From the NCBI GenBank assembly GCA_937911505.1, contig CALEMF010000018.1, forward strand, positions 1 to 64,000: a stretch of 64,000 bases of DNA. The letters run 5' to 3'. The stretch comes from an uncultured Cytophagales bacterium (GTDB lineage Bacteria > Bacteroidota > Bacteroidia > Cytophagales > Thermonemataceae). The notes beneath the pieces are model-generated. The model made no database searches and was not told the origin of the DNA. It saw only the letters and a program-made list of their open reading frames with translations. Made by a program: the position numbers and the translations under genes. This document shows positions 53,501-61,451 of the stretch, piece by piece (position 1 is the first letter of the stretch; every line of letters begins with the position of its first letter).

Positions 53501-56389
53501 GATGACCGTTTTGTAGGAGATGCCCATTGGAGTAGTATGTTAGGCTACCGAGCAAGTGAGCGACTCCTTACAGGAAAAAAATGGAAAAGTTGGCTACACC
53601 CAGAAGATAAAACCGCCTTTTTACTTGCTTTATCACAGTATTTAAGTGAAGAAACAACTCATTTTGCGCAAGAATGCCGTATTCGCTGTAAAAATGGCCA
53701 TTGGAAGTGGGTATTAATTGCAGCCAAGGTCTTGCAAAAGGAAGCCTACGTGGCGCGAAAAGTAATGGGTATTATGATTGATATCAGCTCCACAAAAGAG
53801 CAATTCCAACCGCTTGGAGAAAATTTAGCCTACACCACAGATGCGGTCATTGTTACAGACCTTAACCAGACCGTGAGCTACGCCAATCAAGCGGCAGGCG
53901 ATCTTTTTGGTCATGAAGTAGAAACCTTAGTAGGCGCCGACTTTTCAAAATTGTACCCACACGAAACTACCCAAGAAGAAGACCTGCTCAAAGTTGCTGG
54001 GGATCAAAATATTACCAAAGAATGGAAAATAAAAAACAGATGGGGCAAAGCTACTTGGATACAAATGCACCTTAACTTGATCCGTAGTACAGACCAGCAA
54101 CCTGTGGGTTTTGTGGCGATTGCCAGAGATGTCACTGCTACTAGAGAAAATTACGAAACTATACAAGATGCTAAGGAGCAATACGAGCGGCTGATCAATT
54201 CGATAGATGTAATTGTATGGGAGTACGATTGGGAAAAGCAGGTGTACCTCTTTATCAGTGAGCATGTACAAGATTTCTTGGGCTATCCGGTAGAAAGCTG
54301 GTACAACATCCCCAATTTTTGGGAAACTATTCTCTACGAAGAAGACAAAGCTGCCATCCAAGAACGTATGCATAAGCAGGTGGCACAACTTCAAAACTAT
54401 ACTACTGAGTACCGAGCTGAAACCATAGAAGGTGAAATGGTATGGATCGAAGAGGTAGTTACGGTGGTAGAGGAAGAGGGAAAACCAGTATTGCTCCAAG
54501 GGATTATGATAGACATTACCCAACGAAAATCCCTAGAAGCTAAAATAGCACAGTCAGAAAAAAAATATAAACTACTCGCTGAAAATGCCAGTGATCTAGT
54601 TTTTATTATGAATGACGACCACCGCTTTCAATACGTAAGTCCTGTAGTAGAAAAAATGTATGGGTATAGCGTCGAAGAATTTTTGAAGTTTAAATGGGAA
54701 AACCTATTAGCTGCTTCCTCATTGCTGAACGCAAGAAGACACCTAGAAGAACTAGAAGAAACCTCCCCACAAGACGATAGCATTAAAATGCAACTAGAGC
54801 AGGTAAAGAAGGAGGGGAGTACTTTCTGGACCGAAGTAACTATGAAAATCATCTACAATGACAACGGCCAATTTTCTGGTTTTTTAGGCACTACCCGTGA
54901 TATTTCTGAGGAAGTGGCACAAGAAAGAGAGATCGAAAAGCTCGCCACCGTGGCAAAGTCAACTACCAATGGTATCATCATTACAGATACGGAGGGAGCC
55001 ATTGAGTGGAGCAACGAAGCCTTCGAACGCATCACGGGATACGAAGCTGCGATTTTACATGGTAAAAAGATATACGAAATCCTACAGGGCCCTAATACCA
55101 ATATGGTAGCAGTAGATAGCATCACCTTATCTATTCTTAATAAGCAATTTTTCGATAAGGAAATGATTCGCTATCATCAGTCTGGTACAGAATACTGGGC
55201 GCACATAGATGGGAAACCTATTTACGATGATAATGGGAAGCACATTCGCTATATTGTTGTAGAAACAGATATTACCACTACCAAGCAAAAAGAGCTACAC
55301 ATTCGAGAAATTTCTAAGCGTTTGAGCTTAGCCACACAAGCTGCGGATTTGGGTATTTGGGAGTGGGACTTAAATAGTGAATACCTCAACTGGACAAAGC
55401 TTTACAATGGTGAGGAGGTGATCATTTTCAAAGGCCACACATCATTTTTCCTCAATAACTTATCTAAAATATCCAAAGCGCAGTTCAGAATTATTTTAGA
55501 AGAAGCACGTCAAGGGTTGGCTAGAAAAGAAATTGTATTTTCTATTTTCCTAGAAGAAGAGCTACGCATTATCAAAGGGTACTTCCTATTGGTACATTCT
55601 GACGACGGACAGCCTATTAAGCTCATCGGAATGACTACAGATATAACAGAACAAAGAGAAGAAGAAAAAGACAAACAGACGCTTATTAACGACCTGAAGT
55701 CTAAGAATAAATCTTTAGAAGAGTTTACCTATGTGATTTCGCATAACCTACGTGGTCCATTGGCCAACATCATTGGCTTAGCCCAAATCTATGACCCCAA
55801 AAAATCGGGCGATGATAACCAAAAAGTAATTGAAGGCTTGTTGCAGTCAGCCACCCGCTTAGACAATGTAGTAAGAGACCTCAATGATATTCTAAGTTTA
55901 CGTAAACAAAACGATGTCAAGAGAACAGAATTTACTATTTCAGAAACGATTGCGGAAGTAGAAGCCAATTTGTCCATTCAAATTGAACGCAGTAAAGTAA
56001 CCATTCATAAAGAGATACTTGTTGATAGACTTTTCTCCATAAAATCATTATTTTACAGCATTATGCAAAATTTGATTTCTAATGCAATCAAATACCGCAC
56101 TACCGAAACATCTCCCAAAATATGGATATATGCCAAGGTGGTAGAAAGTACCCTTCAGGTAGTAGTAAAAGACAATGGCTTAGGAATCGACTTAGATCGT
56201 TATGGAAATAAGTTATTCAAGATGTACAAACGCTTTCATACACATACACACATAGAAGGGAAAGGGATTGGTCTGTACCTCGTTAAAGTACAAGTAGAAG
56301 ACCTAGATGGATGGATAGAAGTAGAGAGTAAGCCCGACGAAGGAACTACCTTTACCCTGCATTTTCCCCAAAGTATAATGGCTAACTGA
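50531..56389 (+). CDS. CheB-CheR-multi-PAS hybrid sensor histidine kinase
   Basis: A 1952-residue soluble protein with many joined domains. 1-185: CheB-type methylesterase (GASAGGIEAL with the active Ser, QHLS, SGTGTDGSKG). About 204-465: CheR methyltransferase (GVSSFFRDK, IIGCASGQEVYSIA, CRNVLIYFNQ). About 630-710: glutamate-rich coiled coil. About 716-1710: eight PAS-like domains, some with PAC tails. About 1725-1800: histidine-kinase dimerisation domain with the phospho-His in VISHNLRGPLAN, then an ATPase domain (about 1838-1950; NLISNAIKYR, KDNGLGID, KGIGLYLVKV). CheB and CheR fused in one protein without chemoreceptors nearby suggest the methylation domains serve as signal parts. A single-domain response regulator and a SpoIIE phosphatase follow immediately. 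No membrane segment, so cytosolic signals are sensed. Confidence 0.92.
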   Translation: MQKFFVIGVGASAGGIEALTSFFSHIASPLPAAFIVVQHLSLKHKSRLTQLIDRVTNPNLSVVEVTHQMPITAGKIYVTPAGYHVQVKKQHFLLSNVNEENTGPKPSIDTLFTSIAVEYQNNAMGVILSGTGTDGSKGIKEVKKQGGLTFAQYLPEAKFTHMPETAIQTGCVNYILEVAAIAQKINQLLLPSSDLSKRLRDTPANGLAEVFTLLKNHAQVDFTNYKKNTIHRRLKKRLQANQLSGMIDYVKLLQENTVELEALYKSLLIGVSSFFRDKQAFELLKECLAQLLAKKSRKEALRVWIIGCASGQEVYSIAIMLTELLEKVDKAPLLQLFATDIDEEALDYARKGIYTTNELKGVSKVLLKRYFTKQKDGHWEVKKAIRAKVLFARHNIMEQPPFLRMDLISCRNVLIYFNQALQSYVHHVMYQALHPNGILFIGKSESLGDLAAYYEPYKEKIYLKKPQLKPKTLVPIKPLIAKKEEGEEMYDVVEETMDEQIQAKLRKLFDYPYILIDESHHVLEIHGKLDHLLFLKEGKTQFKLLELLHSDLQLEVQRLCALAKKEKTLQSSPVKRLALSETLLTLKILVQPLTEAQSKNLLVIFQSISQSPLSDESSSSDSKTEETPLQELKQELAVTKDHLQRYIEELETSNEELQKLNEASQSSNEALQSTNEELETSNEELQASYEELQVAYDEIRAYSKQLEEKDRKITQINNRFASLLNSTLQGFLLVESNFTVSLFNTTAANIIHQFSNEVLAEEKSLLDFFPEEVASKILKAVKLAFTGKGTAHPYQIVQAQTTYFLEVNFTPIIGASGAVELVALSFLDKTIEKKQKETLTKNEAYLNSLVESSSYYLVRTDLEGKYTYVNRSFCEQFGFDQKIVGQDAMPTIHPDDHETCRQAVEACLAEVGKVEKLMLRKPLPNGGFLHTAWEFVAVENGQGALTEIQCVGRDMTEEKEILRQLEAEKQVRQLIRENSRLGTWYWYFEGDDRFVGDAHWSSMLGYRASERLLTGKKWKSWLHPEDKTAFLLALSQYLSEETTHFAQECRIRCKNGHWKWVLIAAKVLQKEAYVARKVMGIMIDISSTKEQFQPLGENLAYTTDAVIVTDLNQTVSYANQAAGDLFGHEVETLVGADFSKLYPHETTQEEDLLKVAGDQNITKEWKIKNRWGKATWIQMHLNLIRSTDQQPVGFVAIARDVTATRENYETIQDAKEQYERLINSIDVIVWEYDWEKQVYLFISEHVQDFLGYPVESWYNIPNFWETILYEEDKAAIQERMHKQVAQLQNYTTEYRAETIEGEMVWIEEVVTVVEEEGKPVLLQGIMIDITQRKSLEAKIAQSEKKYKLLAENASDLVFIMNDDHRFQYVSPVVEKMYGYSVEEFLKFKWENLLAASSLLNARRHLEELEETSPQDDSIKMQLEQVKKEGSTFWTEVTMKIIYNDNGQFSGFLGTTRDISEEVAQEREIEKLATVAKSTTNGIIITDTEGAIEWSNEAFERITGYEAAILHGKKIYEILQGPNTNMVAVDSITLSILNKQFFDKEMIRYHQSGTEYWAHIDGKPIYDDNGKHIRYIVVETDITTTKQKELHIREISKRLSLATQAADLGIWEWDLNSEYLNWTKLYNGEEVIIFKGHTSFFLNNLSKISKAQFRIILEEARQGLARKEIVFSIFLEEELRIIKGYFLLVHSDDGQPIKLIGMTTDITEQREEEKDKQTLINDLKSKNKSLEEFTYVISHNLRGPLANIIGLAQIYDPKKSGDDNQKVIEGLLQSATRLDNVVRDLNDILSLRKQNDVKRTEFTISETIAEVEANLSIQIERSKVTIHKEILVDRLFSIKSLFYSIMQNLISNAIKYRTTETSPKIWIYAKVVESTLQVVVKDNGLGIDLDRYGNKLFKMYKRFHTHTHIEGKGIGLYLVKVQVEDLDGWIEVESKPDEGTTFTLHFPQSIMAN

Positions 56390-56417
56390 TGCACAAAAAC
56401 GACTTTAAATAAAGAGT

Positions 56418-56810
56418 ATGACCAGATACGAACAGGTAATCGTGATTGACGATGACTACACCAACAATTTGATCTCTGAAAACTTGATCTTAGGCATGCA
56501 GGTGGCAGAGAGGGTACATAGTATCCTAAGGTTACAAGAGGCAGAACAGTACTTTCTGGAAGCCTTTGGGCGGCAAAGCCTTCCAGACCTAATCTTGCTC
56601 GATCTCAATTTTCCAGAAGGAAGTGGTTGGGACTTCTTATCTTTTTACAAGAAAGAAATTTTACTAGTAAAAGACCAACCTGATTTATTTATACTGACTT
56701 CTTCTATCTCTCGTAAGGATAAAGATCAAGTGCAAGACTATCAGTTTATAAAAGGGTTTATTAACAAGCCTCTTACTAGAGAAAAAATCATGAAAAATTT
56801 CTTACAATAA
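56418..56810 (+). CDS. Single-domain response regulator
   Basis: A 130-residue receiver (REC) domain with no output domain. The acidic pocket is VIVIDDDYTN, the phospho-acceptor Asp is in LILLDLNFPEGSGWDF, the Ser/Thr switch in LTSSIS and the conserved Lys in INKPLTRE. It lies 28 bases after the hybrid kinase and is its likely phosphate acceptor. As it has no DNA-binding part, it should act on another protein, perhaps the downstream phosphatase (inferred). Confidence 0.9.
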   Translation: MTRYEQVIVIDDDYTNNLISENLILGMQVAERVHSILRLQEAEQYFLEAFGRQSLPDLILLDLNFPEGSGWDFLSFYKKEILLVKDQPDLFILTSSISRKDKDQVQDYQFIKGFINKPLTREKIMKNFLQ

Positions 56811-56898
56811 ACCTGCCTTGCTTTCCTTATGAAAAACTTCTCATCATTTTTAAAGTCTGACTAAATTTACTGATGTTATATTCCGAAAATAAGCGACT

Positions 56899-58224
56899 AT
56901 GAACCAACGACTCGATTCTAACATAGAAATCAATAGTGCCTTTACCGACTGCCTCGTTTTGCTGCTAAGTCAAGAAGAGCCACAGTTAGAAACTTGGAGT
57001 AAAAATCTATTGACCTTTTTTTCTAAAGAAATTACGCTGAATCAGGGTAGTTTTTTTCTTAGCTATAAACAGAAAGATTGCTATCAATGCATTTATACCA
57101 CTCACAGCGAGACTTTACCAGAAATTCTCAAGGAAGATATTCAAAAACAAGAAGCCTTCATCTTAGATGCCCTGTACCCCAGTAAGCTACAACAATACAG
57201 CGGTAATAGCTATGCGCTTATTCTACCGCTCTATCAAGACCAAGATTATCTGCTAGGCTTCTTACGGCTAGACTTCAGCGAAGTAGTCACTAACACCATC
57301 CTAGGTTTACTGTATACGCTCCATCCTTTCATTAACCAAAGCTTTAAGCAGCTATACAGAGAATTTCTACAGGTAAAAGAAATTGAAGTGTTGAAGGCCA
57401 TGAATAATAGCATGGAAGTATCGCAACAAACGATGCAAGAAGATGTAAATCATACCAGATCTTTGCATAAGCAGCTTACGGCGAGCTTACAATACGCAAA
57501 GCGCATTCAAGAAGCGAGCCTTCCTACTGATCAGGTACTCAGCAGTACTTTCGAGGAGTACTTTATATTACACAAACCTAGAAATATTGTTTCTGGTGAT
57601 TTTTATTGGTGTAGCCGTTTAGACTATACTTTCTTGGCGGTAGTAGATTGTACAGGACACGGTGTACCAGGCGCATTGATGAGTATGATGGCCAACACCT
57701 TACTGAATGAAATTGTGAATATTCAAAGAGAGACTGATCCTGCCATTGTGCTTTTAATGCTTCATAAGGGTGTTGAAGATATTCTAAAACAAAAAGAAAA
57801 CGACAATGTAGACGGAATGGATATAGGATTGTGTCGCCTACATCGTGATGACGACTTTAAATTAAACCTTATTTTTGCAGGAGCCAAAAACTCACTTTTT
57901 GTACACCATCAAAGCGAGCTAGTACAGCTAAAAGGAGATCGTATATCGTTGGGTGGTCAACAACATATAGAAGACATCCGCTTCACCAACCAGAAGATGA
58001 TGCTAGACGACGGAGATACGCTTTACCTTACAACAGATGGCTATATAGATGCTGCCAACGAATACCGTGAGAAAATAGGAATGCAACGCTTTCAAACGCT
58101 GCTGACCGATCATGCACATCTTCCTATGGTAGAGCAAGGCGATCGTTTACAAGAAGTACTCAATACCCATCAGAGAGGCACTACGCAAAGGGACGACATT
58201 ACCATTGTAGGGGTAAAAGTATAA
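56899..58224 (+). CDS. SpoIIE/PP2C-type serine phosphatase
   Basis: A 441-residue cytosolic protein. About 1-165 may be a GAF-like sensor domain (weak), 165-195 a short coiled coil, and 195-441 a SpoIIE-type PP2C phosphatase: LQYAKRIQEASLP, IVSGDFYWCS, VVDCTGHGVPGAL, LTTDGYIDAA and TTQRDDITIVGVKV carry the expected Asp/Gly metal-binding residues. The C-terminal half is close to that of the membrane-bound phosphatase at 1391, including the LPxE-like entry and DCTGHGVPGA motif. It lies 88 bases after the response regulator, so it is likely regulated by the hybrid kinase (inferred). Its target is unknown. Confidence 0.87.
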   Translation: MNQRLDSNIEINSAFTDCLVLLLSQEEPQLETWSKNLLTFFSKEITLNQGSFFLSYKQKDCYQCIYTTHSETLPEILKEDIQKQEAFILDALYPSKLQQYSGNSYALILPLYQDQDYLLGFLRLDFSEVVTNTILGLLYTLHPFINQSFKQLYREFLQVKEIEVLKAMNNSMEVSQQTMQEDVNHTRSLHKQLTASLQYAKRIQEASLPTDQVLSSTFEEYFILHKPRNIVSGDFYWCSRLDYTFLAVVDCTGHGVPGALMSMMANTLLNEIVNIQRETDPAIVLLMLHKGVEDILKQKENDNVDGMDIGLCRLHRDDDFKLNLIFAGAKNSLFVHHQSELVQLKGDRISLGGQQHIEDIRFTNQKMMLDDGDTLYLTTDGYIDAANEYREKIGMQRFQTLLTDHAHLPMVEQGDRLQEVLNTHQRGTTQRDDITIVGVKV

Positions 58225-58231
58225 TAATAGT

Positions 58232-58927
58232 TTACTGACGGCCTACCACCAGCCACCGAAATGCCCATTGCCAAGTAATCGTCGCCTTATCGCTTGGCAC
58301 CTCTGCAAGATAACGGCGCCAATCCTCCTTCTTGAAGCTCCTCCATACCGACAAGCAAGCATCATTTTTTACCAAATAAGACCGAGAAAACCATCGCGTA
58401 AGCCATCGAATACTATAGTAGGCGAGCGAATGCCGATGGAGGTCATTGATGACAAAGCCCACTTTTGCGTGTGTATCCATCCAACGTAGCAAATTGATAA
58501 GGTCGTCGTCAGGCAGATGATGGCAAAAAAGCGCCGCAGTAAAAACATCTGCTTGTAGATGGGTAACATCTCTGTAATCTGCTTGTATAAAATCGATCTC
58601 TGGATAATCTTTACAATGTTCCTGAGCGTAAGCAATACAATCTGCTTTAAGATCTACCCCTGTAAGTTGTAAAGAAAGCCCTTTTTTCCGCCCCCAACGC
58701 GCAATATACTTAAGTGTATCCCCGCCACCACAGCCGATATCTATAAGATGATACGTACGTGTTGGTTCAGTTAAGAGTTTTTTTAGCCCTTTTACGGTTA
58801 CGTTGTGCCCACCCAAATAGGTATTGATAAAGGCCAGTTCTTTCAAATTACGAATGAGATCGGGGGTAGGAATATCAGGTTGGTCGAGTAACTCTTGCTG
58901 GTAAGAGCGCTGGTTAAAATTAATCAT
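58232..58927 (-). CDS. Class I SAM-dependent methyltransferase
   Basis: A 231-residue methyltransferase. The SAM-binding glycine loop is LIDIGCGGGDTLKYIA, strand 2 ends in the acidic LTGVDLKADC, and FIQADYRDVTHL is motif II. LCHHLPDD-like FCHHLPDDDLINLL follows. Related proteins in Bacteroidota often sit next to type III polyketide synthases and oxidoreductases; here the neighbours are alpha/beta hydrolases, so the substrate is unknown. The upstream hydrolase gene ends 21 bases before it on the same strand, so the two probably form an operon. It is convergent with the phosphatase gene. Confidence 0.8.
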   Translation of the reverse strand: MINFNQRSYQQELLDQPDIPTPDLIRNLKELAFINTYLGGHNVTVKGLKKLLTEPTRTYHLIDIGCGGGDTLKYIARWGRKKGLSLQLTGVDLKADCIAYAQEHCKDYPEIDFIQADYRDVTHLQADVFTAALFCHHLPDDDLINLLRWMDTHAKVGFVINDLHRHSLAYYSIRWLTRWFSRSYLVKNDACLSVWRSFKKEDWRRYLAEVPSDKATITWQWAFRWLVVGRQ

Positions 58928-58948
58928 AGTAGTAAGTTACAAAAAGTA

Positions 58949-59920
58949 TCAAGAAATGGCAGTAGTGAGAAATTCATAAGCGCGCGCTTCCGACCAGTAC
59001 CAGCCTCCTTTTTGATAAAAACCACAGTGCCCGCCTGTATCAGGTGTTTCCAGATACACATATTGAGAAGCTTGTGCCTCCTCAAAGGGATAGCAAGCAG
59101 AAGGGAGGAAAGGGTCATTCAGCGCATTAACCAAGAGGGTGGGTGTAGTAATACTGGGTATAAAGCGCTCGCTACCCGCGCGTGCGTAATAATCTTCTGC
59201 ACCCTCGAAGCCGTGTAGTGGTGCGGTAAAGTATTCATCAAAATCCCAAATGTGTTTGATGTGCCTCAACCGTTGTAAATCGAACTGATGCGTGGTGACA
59301 GCCGCCTTTGTTTGTATTTTATGGCGTAAGCTTTTCATAAACCTCCTTTCGTAAACGAAGTTTTGCCAGCGCTTTAAATGTTGCGCGCCTTTGCTTAGGT
59401 TGCAAGGTACAGAGAAAACGACTGCCTTTTTCAACGCTGCTGGTAGGCGAGTGGGTTGCTCTCCTAAGTATTTAAGTGTAAGATTACCACCAGCGCTAAA
59501 ACCTACCAAATAAAGTGTCTCTACAGAAAGGGTATTAAGCGCGTGTTGGATTACCCAGTGTAAATCATCTGTAGCCCCTAAATGATAGAATCGCTTTTGG
59601 CGGTTCATCTCCTCGCTACAGCTTCGGTAGTTCCAACAGAGTACATTCAACTCTTGTTGAAATAAATAGTTAGCCATCCCTAACATATAAGGGCGCTGTG
59701 TGTCACCCTCCAACCCGTGCGAAATAATGACTAACGTAGAAGAACGAGGCGATTTATACCAATCTAAGTCAAGAAAGTCCTGATCGGGCGTATCGATGCG
59801 TTCTCGTTCAGAAGAATACTGGGTAGGTACACACCTAAAAAGCGCTGGATAAATGGTTTGTAGATGCCCATTAATAAGCAACGGATGGGTATTTTGGTAG
59901 TGAGAAGCAATAAGCGGCAT
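58949..59920 (-). CDS. YheT-type alpha/beta hydrolase
   Basis: A 323-residue alpha/beta hydrolase of the YheT/EMB8 (ABHD1/3-like) family. Start NGHLQTIYPALFR, oxyanion region IISHGLEGDTQRPY, nucleophile in LVGFSAGGNLTLKYLG, the acidic residue in NALNDPFLP and the His in TGGHCGFYQ. These enzymes are esterases or phospholipase-like with unknown natural substrates. It lies 21 bases before the methyltransferase gene on the same strand; the pair may act on one substrate (inferred). Confidence 0.87.
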   Translation of the reverse strand: MPLIASHYQNTHPLLINGHLQTIYPALFRCVPTQYSSERERIDTPDQDFLDLDWYKSPRSSTLVIISHGLEGDTQRPYMLGMANYLFQQELNVLCWNYRSCSEEMNRQKRFYHLGATDDLHWVIQHALNTLSVETLYLVGFSAGGNLTLKYLGEQPTRLPAALKKAVVFSVPCNLSKGAQHLKRWQNFVYERRFMKSLRHKIQTKAAVTTHQFDLQRLRHIKHIWDFDEYFTAPLHGFEGAEDYYARAGSERFIPSITTPTLLVNALNDPFLPSACYPFEEAQASQYVYLETPDTGGHCGFYQKGGWYWSEARAYEFLTTAIS

Positions 59921-60035
59921 CTGAGCACGGAGAAGTTTTATAAATACCCTTACTAGAATGTGTACTAGAAGAGCATTTCGTAATCATACGAGTTTTCTAC
60001 ATCAGTTAAAAGAAAAATAAGGTGCTTTTAAAGCA

Positions 60036-61022
60036 TCATTTGGAGTTATAACGATTAAAGAATTGTAAAGTCCCTTGAGTCACTTCTTCTCCCTCAGGCC
60101 CCCACCAAACAAAATGCCCGCCTGCCTCCACGTATTTACACGTGCCATTGGCTAAATTCTCTTCCAAACGCTCAAAATGATCCTGCGACACATCTTTATC
60201 CAGCGGAGAGGCATAGGTAAGTACAGGCATCGTAATTTTATGCCAGGCAATGGGCTGCTCCTTGCTTGACTTCTCTAGCTCGTCCATCATTCCTGGATAG
60301 ATTTTACGCATAGGAGCCAGTGCATGCACAAACTGGATCAGCCTTCGCTTTTCTGCTGGATTACTGACCAGATAATACACTATTTTGTTGATTGATGGCT
60401 TGTCTAGGTTTGCCTCAGCTTTGAGAAGACTTTTTACAAGGGCTTTTGGATAAATATGGACGGATCGTGTCATAAGCCAAGAAATCAAATCTTTGGCCTT
60501 GTCAGATAGAAAAAGTTTGGCAAAGGGCGTATCGAGTGCCTCTTTTTTAGGATGATACTCGCCTGTAAGGGGACTCCATAAGATCATTGCCCTCACAGGA
60601 TAGGCAGCGGCATAGTACAAGGCAGACAACCCTCCCATAGAAACACCGAATACATTGACCTCACTAATACCAAGCGCCTTCACTACGGCGTGGTAAATAT
60701 CGGCGTGCTCTTCAATAGAATCCACTGCGTCGACAGGCAAGTCGTAATAACCGGGGCGATTGACGGCAATCAATCTGTAACCTGCCTCCAACAGCCAATC
60801 GAACATAGCGATTAAGTCGATACCCGCTCCACCCCCCGTAGAAAAAAGAATGACAGGTGCTTCTTTGGGGCCCATATCCAAGTACTGTACTTTTCCGTAA
60901 GGGGTATCTATGGTTAAGAAGCTTTCAGCCACTTTGCGTCGCTCTCGGATAAAACGCTGGTAATCTACTACTCCTACAATAACTGTAAGCAGGACTAAAG
61001 TAAGCAAGATATACATCCACAT
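60036..61022 (-). CDS. Membrane-anchored alpha/beta hydrolase
   Basis: A 328-residue protein with an N-terminal membrane segment (about 3-20) and an alpha/beta hydrolase domain. The oxyanion region is VILFSTGGGAG rather than the usual HG, the nucleophile elbow is NVFGVSMGGLSALYYA, and the catalytic His is probably in YVEAGGHFVWWG. The family is broad (esterase/lipase). It is a single gene, separated by 115 bases from the YheT-type gene downstream. Substrate unknown. Confidence 0.82.
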   Translation of the reverse strand: MWMYILLTLVLLTVIVGVVDYQRFIRERRKVAESFLTIDTPYGKVQYLDMGPKEAPVILFSTGGGAGIDLIAMFDWLLEAGYRLIAVNRPGYYDLPVDAVDSIEEHADIYHAVVKALGISEVNVFGVSMGGLSALYYAAAYPVRAMILWSPLTGEYHPKKEALDTPFAKLFLSDKAKDLISWLMTRSVHIYPKALVKSLLKAEANLDKPSINKIVYYLVSNPAEKRRLIQFVHALAPMRKIYPGMMDELEKSSKEQPIAWHKITMPVLTYASPLDKDVSQDHFERLEENLANGTCKYVEAGGHFVWWGPEGEEVTQGTLQFFNRYNSK

Positions 61023-61451
61023 AGTAAGTGCGATTTTTGATTATTCAACAAAAAGAATAAAAGACGTATTTTTCGCAACTAAAAATAATTGTAGGCACCC
61101 CGAAGGGATGTAAAATGCTAAGAATATACGATAAGGTGTTTACTAACCTCTTCTGCTCAACAGCCTCTTAGCGTACGCTAAAAAACATATTACGTTGAGC
61201 CTGAGAATACTTGCTTACCACGGTGAAATTCACTATCATTGTACACTAACTAATTAAAAAACTGTACATTATCATTACCTACAATTCAAAGCTTCTTGTT
61301 CCTTGGAGTGAGTACTCTACTTGCTAATTCACATGCGTGGAATAGCACAAAAAAACACAGCCGTAAATAGAGCGTAGAGGTGACGCGTTGCAGCGTTTTA
61401 AGAGGTTAGTAGTATTAATTCATAACTAATCAAATACAAACCTTTACACGC
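61023..61451. other. 429-base intergenic region upstream of the repeat-protein gene
   Basis: No ORF or RNA gene is supported. It separates divergent genes and ends at the first repeat-protein gene. A block at 61243-61320 resembles one upstream of the second copy (63475-63549), so it probably holds a shared promoter or control region. Confidence 0.5.
61243..61320 (+). promoter_or_regulatory. Upstream block shared by the two repeat-protein genes
   Basis: ACTAACTAATTAAA and further bits such as GTTCCTTGGAGT and TCTAC recur in the same order at 63475-63549, upstream of the second copy. A shorter match, ATAACTAATCA, recurs nearer each gene (about 61423 and 63650). Such conservation in non-coding DNA points to shared control or recent duplication of the whole unit. 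Confidence 0.5.
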
